This document shows, piece by piece, positions 5,812 through 11,848 of a DNA stretch of 13,231 nt. This DNA comes from DASVXQ01 sp046727955 (GTDB lineage Bacteria > Actinomycetota > CALGFH01): contig JBKPDO010000303.1 of the NCBI GenBank assembly GCA_046727955.1, positions 1 through 13,231 on the forward strand. The letters run 5' to 3'. Made by a program: the position numbers and the translations under genes. Under the pieces are notes generated by a model. It saw only the letters and a program-made list of their open reading frames with translations, had not been told where the DNA came from and did not search any database. Positions within the stretch are counted from its first letter, which is position 1. Every line of letters begins with the position of its first letter.

Positions 5812-6968
5812 GACCGCTCCCTTACCCGGTGACGCTTCTTCGAGTGAAGCTCGCCCGGGCCCTGTGGCGGTCCCCGACCGTCGGCGACCAGACACTCTTT
5901 CAGCGGGCCCGCTTGTGCAGCTGCAACCGCTCCACGTCGTCGAACGAATCGCAACCCCCTGGCGCTGGACCGTCCGGCCCCGGCACCCTGTACCGCCGGC
6001 CGGGCAGGCTCAGAGCACCGCGGGCCGCGTCGCCAGAGCCAACGTCACGCTTCCCTTCTGACAATGAGATACCGCTGACGGCCGGGCGGAGTCGGACTTT
6101 GTCAGCAGGAAGACACCCTTCGATGGGACGCGAGGAGTGGGCTGCCGGGCTGCCGCCACGCCAGTGCGTCACCGCTGGCCACGTCCTGCGCCTCATGGGC
6201 CAGGCGGGCCGGCGGCGGGCGATGGAGCTGTCAGCGCCGCAGATCCCGGTGTGTGGCGGTGGTGGCGGGTGCCTTCATCACGGCTGGGGCGCTGTTCTCG
6301 TTGCTGCTGGCCCTTGGTGTCAGCGCTGGCGACCGAAGCTCCTCCTGGAGGGATCGGTTCTCCTCGGGTTGGAGCAGCAGGCGGTGATCCAGCGCAAGCT
6401 CGCCGGGCGGCAGATCGGTGGGACGGGCGCGTGGTTCGTGGTTCCAGGTCGCCGGCTCCGGGTGGCCCTGCCCTACTGGTACGCGCTGCGCTCGCACGAG
6501 CGCCGCCCGGTCGGGTGGGTACGGGACAGCTCGCGCAGCCAGCCGGGGGCCCGGTGTGGGCGAAGTGGTGCGATCCGTTACCTGGCTGGCAGGCTGCGGG
6601 CGTCCGCGACGTCGCATCCACCCAGCGCCGCCGGTCGTCGTCCTTGGCGCAGCCATCCGCCGCGACCACGATGGCGTATCGCTTGGGCAGGAGCCTGCCC
6701 TGGATCAGGTTGCACCGCTGCCACGACTGTCGGCCCGCTGACAGTGAGCTACGGGCGTATCGCCGCGTCGTCGTAGGCTGGTCGAAGCGCATCCGGTCGC
6801 GGTGGAGCACTCCGAGCCGGGTGCTCGTCGCGGGTGACGTCCGGTCGGGTGGCACGCCACGGGGGACCACGGCCCTGCTGAAGGGGTGCCAGTGTTCCAG
6901 GAGTTGAGCGACGTCGCCGGGCGCGCGGCTCCCTGTGGGTCGATGCGCGTCGCAGGATCGGAGGAGCC
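5812..6968. other. About 1.15 kb without a convincing gene
   Basis: Frames are long on both strands only because stop codons are rare at this GC content; their products are Arg/Pro/Gly/Ala-rich and show no family. The promoter of the minus-strand redox operon should lie at the left end. CTGACAA (6058-6064) and its inverse TTGTCAG (6099-6105) form an inverted repeat with a 34-bp spacer. A possible 44-residue peptide from GTG 6253 to 6387 contains a hydrophobic run (AVVAGAFITAGALFSLLLAL), but has no RBS. From about 6940 rightward the sequence begins to resemble a degraded pgi end. Confidence 0.5.
6058..6105. repeat. Inverted repeat CTGACAA / TTGTCAG upstream of the redox operon
   Basis: Seven-base arms at 6058-6064 and 6099-6105, about 250-295 bp upstream of the UBP zinc-finger start. 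The same heptamer occurs at 9480-9486 and 11747-11753, also in intergenic DNA. Possibly a regulator binding site; unproven. Confidence 0.35.
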
Positions 6969-7142
6969 ATGGTGGTGGAAGAGCGGGATCTCCGACCAGT
7001 CGCCGTCGTCCACACCCTCGGCAAAGCGCTCACCGGGCGGATCGCCCCCGAGCTGGCATCCCGGGCGCCGCCAAAGCTGACGCACGACAGCTCGACCAAC
7101 GCCCTCATCAGCGGCTGCCGGCGAACCCGGGGGCGGGCATGA
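6969..7142 (+). pseudogene. pgi: C-terminal relic of glucose-6-phosphate isomerase
   Basis: The frame 6969-7142 (57 residues from an ATG preceded by GGAGGAG) contains LGKALTGRIAPELASR and then LTHDSSTNALI, which aligns well with the extreme C-terminus of Pgi as I know it from E. coli (LGKQLANRILPEL, then SSHDSSTNGLI). The residues before LGKALTG do not match Pgi in this frame; fragments such as W-W-K-S-G-I-S-D-Q-S in the next frame resemble the I-W-G-I-N-S-F-D-Q-W region, so a frameshift or small rearrangement lies near 6970-7030. The remaining 480 or so residues of the isomerase are absent. The stop overlaps the zwf start as ATGA, so zwf probably once followed a complete pgi in an operon. 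It might still serve as a translated leader coupling ribosomes to zwf, which has no strong RBS. Confidence 0.7.
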
Positions 7143-8542
7143 GCGCGCAGCGTGCCGACGCGCTGGTGCTGTTCGGCGCGACCGGTGACCTGGCCCGCAA
7201 GAAGCTGTTCCCCGCGCTGTACCACCTGACGGCAACCGGACGCCTGCAGCTTCCCGTCATGGGCGTGGCCGTCTCTGGGTGGGGCGACGCCGAGCTGCGC
7301 GAGTACGCGGCCGATTCGATCCGGGATGCGGTCGACGACATCGACACGGTCACCCTTGCGCAGCTCACCGGGCGGCTGGCCATGGTCAGCGGCGACTACC
7401 GCGACGCCCAGACGTTCTCGTCGCTGGCCAAGCGCCTGGCCGCCGCCGGCGCCGAGCGGCCGGTGCACTACCTGGCCATCCCGCCGGCCTTGTTCGCGGC
7501 TGTCGTGGAGGGTCTGGCCTCGGCCGGGCTGCACCGCCGGGCGCGGGTTGTGGTCGAGAAGCCGTTCGGGCGGAACCTGGCCTCCGCCCAACAGCTCAAC
7601 GCCGTGCTCGGCGGGGCGTTCGCCGAGCCCGCCGTCTTCCGCATCGACCATTACCTGGGCAAGGAGTCGGTCGAGAACCTGCTGGTCTTCCGCTTCGCCA
7701 ACACCCTGCTGGAGCCGGTGTGGAACCGGCGCTACGTGGCCAGCGTGCAGGTGACGATGGCCGAGGCCTTCGGGGTCGAGGGCCGCGGCGGCTTCTACGA
7801 CTCGGTCGGCGCGGTCCGCGACGTCGTCCAGAACCACCTCCTGCAGGTGGTGGCACTGCTGGCCATGGAGGCGCCGGTCAGCGCCGACGCCGACGCCCTG
7901 CGTGACGAGAAGGTCAGGGTCCTCAAGGCGATGCACGCCGCCGACCCCGACCAGCTTGTGCGCGGCCAGTACGACGGCTACCTGGCCGAGCCGGGTGTCG
8001 CGGCGGACTCGACGGTGGAGACCTACGCCGCCCTGCGTGTCGAGATCGACTCCTGGCGGTGGGCGGGCGTGCCGTTCTTCCTCAGGGCCGGCAAGGCGCT
8101 GGCCACCACCGCGCTCGAGGCGGTGGTCGAGTTCAGTGCCCCACCCCGCCTGCTGTTCTCCCCCGACGGCTGCCAACCCCATCCCAACCACCTTCGCTTC
8201 CGCCTGGGACACCACGACGGGGTGACCATGAGCGTGCAGGCCAAGGAGCCGGGCGAGCGTCTGGTCAGCCGACCGGTCGACCTCAACGTCGACTTCCAGC
8301 ACGTCTTCGGGACACGCCGTGAGGCCTATGAACGCCTGCTCGGTGACGCGCTGGACGGGAACCCGGCCCGCTTCGCCCGGCAAGACGGGGTCGAGGCTGC
8401 CTGGCGAGTGGTGCAGCCGCTGCTCGACCGACCCGGACCGGTCCACCCCTATGCCCGCGGCTCCTGGGGACCACCGGAAGCCGACGGGCTGTTGGCCAGG
8501 CGCGGTGGCTGGCACGACCCGGCGGCCGAGCCGGACTGCTGA
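7139..8542 (+). CDS. zwf: Glucose-6-phosphate 1-dehydrogenase
   Basis: It oxidises glucose 6-phosphate to 6-phosphogluconolactone with NADP+ (or NAD+), the entry to the oxidative pentose phosphate pathway, in the cytosol. The 467-residue protein has all family landmarks: the dinucleotide-binding loop GATGDLARKKLFPAL (residues 13-27), EKPFG (140-144), the active-site signature RIDHYLGKE (168-176), and GGFYDSVGAVRDVVQNHLLQ with the catalytic base His at 233. The length is normal, and the C-terminal part (ending RGSWGPPEADGLL) is complete. The start ATG 7139 overlaps the stop of the pgi relic (ATGA); the preceding GGGGGCGGG is a poor RBS, so translation may depend on coupling. With the thioredoxins and OsmC-like protein nearby it would supply NADPH for thiol reduction, an inference. 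No opcA or gnd gene is present. Confidence 0.95.
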   Translation: MSAQRADALVLFGATGDLARKKLFPALYHLTATGRLQLPVMGVAVSGWGDAELREYAADSIRDAVDDIDTVTLAQLTGRLAMVSGDYRDAQTFSSLAKRLAAAGAERPVHYLAIPPALFAAVVEGLASAGLHRRARVVVEKPFGRNLASAQQLNAVLGGAFAEPAVFRIDHYLGKESVENLLVFRFANTLLEPVWNRRYVASVQVTMAEAFGVEGRGGFYDSVGAVRDVVQNHLLQVVALLAMEAPVSADADALRDEKVRVLKAMHAADPDQLVRGQYDGYLAEPGVAADSTVETYAALRVEIDSWRWAGVPFFLRAGKALATTALEAVVEFSAPPRLLFSPDGCQPHPNHLRFRLGHHDGVTMSVQAKEPGERLVSRPVDLNVDFQHVFGTRREAYERLLGDALDGNPARFARQDGVEAAWRVVQPLLDRPGPVHPYARGSWGPPEADGLLARRGGWHDPAAEPDC

Positions 8543-8544
8543 CG

Positions 8545-9305
8545 TCACCGCCCGTGCGGCAAGCGTGATGAACAGCACGACCAGGTCGGCGGGCATCGCC
8601 CGCGCCGCGGTCGCCACGGCGCGGACGTGCCGCCCGCCACGGCGAACCCCTCGACACGCTCGCCCAGATACACCCTCACGCCAACCTCGCCCAGCGCGTC
8701 GGCGACCAGCCGCCCATGTCCGGATCCAGGGTGCGCATCGGCTGCGGCCCGGCCTCCACCAGCGCCACCTGCAACCCGCGTATCACCAGCGCCTCGGCCA
8801 TGTCCAGGCCGATGTAGCCGCCGCCGACCACCACCGCCTACGCCGGCCGCTCCGGTCCAGCAGGCGCTGCAGCTCCAGCCCATCCTCAAGGCTCTGCACC
8901 CCGCGGATGCTGGCCGCATCCACCCCGCGGCAGGCGGGGCCGCGCCGGGACCGCCCCGGTGGCCACCAGCAGCTGGTCGAACGGCTCGGCGCGCTCGGTG
9001 CCGCCGTCCAGGTCGCGGGCGCGCAGCGCACGCCGGTCCAGGTCGATCGCGGTGGCCTCGTGGCGCAGGCGCACGCCGATCGCGTACCCGGAGCGGAAGG
9101 TGTCCGGGTCGCGGGCGATCAGGCGCGCGGGGTCGGTCACCAGCCCGCCGACCAGGTAGGGAATGCCGCAGGCCGAGTAGGACGTGTAGCGGCCCCGCTC
9201 GAACGCCACGATCTCCAGCTCGTCGGGGCCGCGCCGCCGCCTGGCCTGGGACGCCGCGCTCATTCCGGCGGCGTCACCGCCGACCACCAGCAACCGTTGC
9301 GTCAC
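8545..9305 (-). pseudogene. FAD-dependent pyridine nucleotide-disulfide oxidoreductase (CoA-disulfide reductase/NADH oxidase type), multiply frameshifted and truncated
   Basis: GTG 9305 follows AAAGGAG (spacer 5) on the minus strand. The first part reads cleanly: FAD-binding LLVVGGDAAGMSAA, then YTSYSACGIPYLVGG, whose Cys is the redox residue of CoA-disulfide reductases and related NADH oxidases, and LLVATGAVPARPRLP. After that the family sequence jumps frame at about 8929 (extra G), 8849, 8715 and 8620 (each explained by one missing base), passing through VDAASIRGVQSLEDGLELQR, the NAD-binding AVVVGGGYIGLDMAEAL region, GRLVADALGEVGVRVYLGE and AMPADLVVL. Similarity ends near 8572, so the last part of the NAD domain, the second FAD motif and the dimerisation domain are missing. 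The stop lies 2 bp from the convergent zwf stop. With four frame changes plus truncation this is a dead gene. Confidence 0.85.
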
Positions 9306-9377
9306 CGCCGCTCCTTTGCCTGGACCTCGACGGGGCCACAGCAGGAAAACGGGGCAGGCCCACGACCAATTCGGCAC

Positions 9378-9599
9378 CGAGTCTGGGGTGCTCTGGTCCC
9401 GAAGTCCAAACGACCGTGAGCCTGCCCTCGGCCCTGCCAACGTCCCCACCCCAGGGCCCGATCCTTGACTGTCAGCAGCCTGACAAGGATGCCGGTGTGA
9501 ACGCGGCGAGGCCGGCGACCGTCCTGCGCACCGCAGGCCGTTCGGCCCTGCCGAAGTGCGGCGCTGGTCGATAGCGTCGGCGCATCGAGTCTGGGGTGC
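9378..9599 (+). repeat. Pair of 14-bp direct repeats
   Basis: CGAGTCTGGGGTGC occurs at 9378-9391 and 9586-9599, 208 bp apart. With the preceding GCA and one C/T difference the match extends to 18 bp. Both copies lie in intergenic sequence. No mobile gene lies between them. Confidence 0.5.
9461..9490. promoter_or_regulatory. Palindrome TGTCAG-N4-CTGACA nested in ATCCTT/AAGGAT arms (possible operator)
   Basis: TGTCAG (9470-9475) and CTGACA (9480-9485) are perfect inverted copies separated by four bases, a typical spacing for a dimeric repressor. Outer arms ATCCTT (9461-9466) and AAGGAT (9485-9490) extend the symmetry with a bulge. It lies in the divergent region 150-280 bp from both flanking genes, and contains the CTGACAA motif seen elsewhere in the window. 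Confidence 0.4.
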
Positions 9600-9738
9600 C
9601 TGCTGTTCCCACGGGGAGGTGGGGACCGGAGGCTTCCTGCAACCGATCCGCTGCGCCGGGCGACGCCCATTCCTGTCCCCGGCTCAGTTCGGCCCGATCC
9701 CTGCGTTGCGGGGATCCCAGCTCGACAAGGAGCACACA

Positions 9739-10257
9739 ATGCGCACCGGTTCCATATGGCGGCTCCTCGCCGGAGGAGTCGTCGCGGCGGCCCTGGCGGC
9801 GACGGTCCTTGCCGCACCGCTTGCCGCACCGGCCCTGGCCGACCAGCCGCAGACGCAGACCTACTTCATCTGCCCCTCAGTGGGCACCAACAACCCCGCC
9901 GGCATGTGGGTGATCGGCTTCCACGGCGCCTACTACGTCAACATCCCGACCCAGGGACCAACCGGCGACAAGGTCTTTTTGACCGTCCCGGTGACGGTCG
10001 CCAGCCTGGCCCAGATCCCGGCCGGGTGGGGCCTGTACAACGACCTGCCCAGCTACCCCAACTTCGCGGGCACCGCGATGCTGCTGGCGGAGGGGATCGA
10101 GCACTGGCTGGGCAGCCCCAGCGGCTGGAACGAGGGCGACATGGCAACCGTCCTGGCCAACCCGGACGGCACCTACACCGTCACCGATCTCAACCTCACG
10201 ATCAACAACACCGTCACCATCGGCGCCATCCCGCTGGAGAGCGCCGCGGTCTGGTGA
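9739..10257 (+). CDS. Secreted protein of unknown function
   Basis: ATG 9739 follows AAGGAG (spacer 6), giving 172 residues. The N-terminus is a textbook Sec signal peptide: R2, R8, a hydrophobic stretch rich in Ala/Val/Leu (about 9-30), and the cleavage motif A-L-A before Asp35, so the mature protein is about 138 residues and exported. The mature part is rich in aromatic residues, Gly, Asn and Thr, with one Cys (C45 in YFICPSVGTNN), a central WVIGFHGAYYVNIP segment, LLAEGIEHWLGSPSGWNEGD, and a Thr/Asn-rich beta-like end (YTVTDLNLTINNTVTIGAIP). I do not recognise a family. No membrane anchor, lipobox or sortase motif is visible. It is a single-gene transcript closed by a strong hairpin at 10333-10377. 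Confidence 0.85.
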   Translation: MRTGSIWRLLAGGVVAAALAATVLAAPLAAPALADQPQTQTYFICPSVGTNNPAGMWVIGFHGAYYVNIPTQGPTGDKVFLTVPVTVASLAQIPAGWGLYNDLPSYPNFAGTAMLLAEGIEHWLGSPSGWNEGDMATVLANPDGTYTVTDLNLTINNTVTIGAIPLESAAVW

Positions 10258-10332
10258 TCCGCCAGACCGCGGTCACGCACCGTCAAGCACCTCGTGCGCA
10301 GCGCCATTGACGATGCCTGACAGCTGACGGAT

Positions 10333-10377
10333 GACGGGGAGGCGGCTCGCCGCACCGGCGCGAGCCGCCTCCCCGTC
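10333..10377. terminator. Strong terminator hairpin, probably bidirectional
   Basis: An 18-bp perfect stem (10333-10350 with 10360-10377) closes a 9-base loop. There is no T-run on either side, which is usual for actinobacterial terminators. It sits between the convergent secreted-protein gene and the patatin relic, so it can serve both strands. Confidence 0.8.
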
Positions 10378-10441
10378 TCGAGGGCGCTGTCCCGGCGGCG
10401 CGCGCTGCAACACCCGTCTGCGGGCGGCCCGACCCGCAATC

Positions 10442-11021
10442 TCAACTTGCGAGCAGGCCAGGTTCCGGCGGCGCGTGGCCGCGGCCACCACGCGGCGCGC
10501 CCTGGCCGGCGAGGAAGTGCGGAGCGTGGCCGGCCAGGCCGCCGTCGACGTACAGGTGGCCTTCGACCCTGTGCGGGGGGAAGATGCCCGGCAGCGCGGC
10601 GCTGGCGAGCACGGCGTCCACGACCGGCCCGGCGTCGAAGACCACCGCCGCGCCATCCTCCAACCGTGCCGCCACGATCCGCAGCGGCACCGCCGCCTGC
10701 TGGATCATCTGGTAGGGGAGCTCACGCTCCAGCAGCCGCCGGAGCCCGGTGGTGGAAACAGCCCGGTGCCGTAGACGAGCGCCCGCGCCATGCGCAGCGG
10801 GTTGATGGAAACACCTGGTGGGGTTGCACCCGGCGCCGCAGCGCCGACAGCCGCCGCGCCTGCTCGGGGGATGGGTCGGCGGCCAGGAAGGCCGCGTTGG
10901 CCGCCCCGATCGACTCGCCCACCAGCAGGTCCGGGCGGATCCCGGCGTCCAGCAGTGCCTCCAGCATGCCGGCCTGGACGCTGCCGCGGTTGGCGCCGCC
11001 CGACAACACAAAGGCGGTCAT
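10442..11021 (-). pseudogene. Patatin-like phospholipase, broken by frameshifts
   Basis: Starting at ATG 11021 on the minus strand, the first frame has the oxyanion-hole motif SGGANRGSVQAG and the nucleophile elbow GESIGAANAA (G-x-S-x-G), followed by ADPSPEQARRLSALRRR. The continuation SINPLRMARALVYGTGLFPP lies in a second frame, and TTGLRRLLERELPYQMIQQ through LASAALPGIFPP to the catalytic YVDGGLAG in a third. The last recognisable part (ARRVVAAATRRR) again shifts frame. The first two shifts fit one-base deletions near 10825 and 10760. Both members of the Ser-Asp dyad are still encoded, but not in one frame. Intact relatives hydrolyse lipid acyl esters. There is no strong RBS before 11021. 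It may have been in an operon with the upstream membrane protein, but a hairpin lies between them. Confidence 0.85.
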
Positions 11022-11081
11022 GCCCAGGTGAAGACTTCTTGACCATTCCACCCACCCTGTCGTGTCGGGATCGCCGGCGCG

Positions 11082-11124
11082 GGTCCCGTCGGCATGGCGG
11101 CGGGTCCGCCACGCCGACGGGACC
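11082..11124 (-). terminator. Hairpin terminator after the membrane protein gene
   Basis: GGTCCCGTCGGC (11082-11093) pairs perfectly with GCCGACGGGACC (11113-11124); after one mismatch the stem continues with T11095-A11111 and GGCGG/CCGCC around a 5-base loop. It lies about 20 bp past the stop of the membrane protein gene and about 60 bp before the patatin start, on the minus strand. Confidence 0.7.
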
Positions 11125-11144
11125 GGCCGGTCGTCCGTCGGCTG

Positions 11145-11654
11145 CTACAGCACCGCGGCGGCGTAGATCGTGCCGGTGACCAGGCCGAAGGCCGCGTGGG
11201 CAAGCAGCGAGCCCATGGGTGTCATCGCGCCGTAGCCGACCAGCGCCACGCCGGGCCGCTCGAGCTGGCCCGCCCGGACCAGCGGGTGCATCAGCGCCAG
11301 CAGCATCGGCATCGCCACCAGGACAACCATCCCGTGGGCCGCCCCGATGACCAGGTCCCAGCCGGCTGCCTGACCGATCGAGGTGATCCCGATGGCCTGC
11401 AGCAGAGAGGCGTGGACCAGGCCGAACGCCGCCGACAGCAGCATGTGGACCATGAAGCCGATGGTGTACGCGGTGCGCCTTGGCGCCGTGGGAGCCATCA
11501 TCGTGCCCAGGATGTGGAGGAAGTTCATCCTGGTCATGCCGACGCCGAACCCCATGTAGACCACCATGAGGAAGGCGATGCCGCCGGCCAGGCCGGCCAG
11601 GATCGCCGGGCCCGGCTGGTAGCTGCCGGCAAGGGTTGCCGCGAGCACGTGCAT
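11145..11654 (-). CDS. Four-helix integral membrane protein of unknown function
   Basis: Two starts are possible, 11663 and 11654. GAGGAG at 11664-11669 touches the first ATG but stands nine bases before the second, so I choose ATG 11654, giving 169 residues. Four hydrophobic segments are visible: AILAGLAGGIAFLMVVYMGF, IGFMVHMLLSAAFGLVHASL, VIGAAHGMVVLVAMPMLLAL and the C-terminal LLAHAAFGLVTGTIYAAAVL. The second and fourth share an AAFGLV core preceded by His, suggesting an internal two-helix duplication. His and Met are frequent at helix ends (HILGT, VHM, LVHAS, AAHGM, LMHP, LAHAAFG), which could bind a metal or haem; that is only a suggestion. No family is recognised. It is followed by its own terminator, so it is probably transcribed alone. 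Confidence 0.8.
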   Translation of the reverse strand: MHVLAATLAGSYQPGPAILAGLAGGIAFLMVVYMGFGVGMTRMNFLHILGTMMAPTAPRRTAYTIGFMVHMLLSAAFGLVHASLLQAIGITSIGQAAGWDLVIGAAHGMVVLVAMPMLLALMHPLVRAGQLERPGVALVGYGAMTPMGSLLAHAAFGLVTGTIYAAAVL

Positions 11655-11848
11655 GGCAGACATCTCCTCGCATGTGTGGAGGCCGCTACTGCGTTCACCT
11701 CACCGAACGGCCGCAACCGCCACGGTCTGCCAGCTGTGTCGACGAGCTGACAATCTTGATAGGGAATCGCTTGGCGGTCCGGCGACCGCAAGGTCAGCGG
11801 GCCCAGTACCTGCCCCAGCTGTCCGCCTGCTGAGCGTGAGCTGCGGGC

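Larger units (their letters stand above)
9306..9738. other. Intergenic region upstream of the oxidoreductase relic and the secreted protein gene
   Basis: This 430-bp divergent region has no convincing gene. It holds a hairpin/palindrome at 9461-9490, a 14-bp direct repeat (CGAGTCTGGGGTGC at 9378-9391 and 9586-9599), a small hairpin TTCGG-CCCTG-CCGAA at 9541-9555, and the RBS AAGGAG (9727-9732) of the gene at 9739. No -35/-10 pair is convincing. Confidence 0.5.

Noticed and set aside
6253..6387. Possible 44-residue membrane peptide
   Set aside because: A hydrophobic run is present, but there is no RBS and the tail is Ser/Arg-rich; Ala/Val/Leu runs are common by chance at this GC content.
6749..8617. 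622-residue open frame on the minus strand across the glucose-6-phosphate dehydrogenase gene
   Set aside because: It is the antisense shadow of zwf; the product is Gly/Val/Arg/Gln-rich with no family motifs, while the plus strand carries every G6PD signature.
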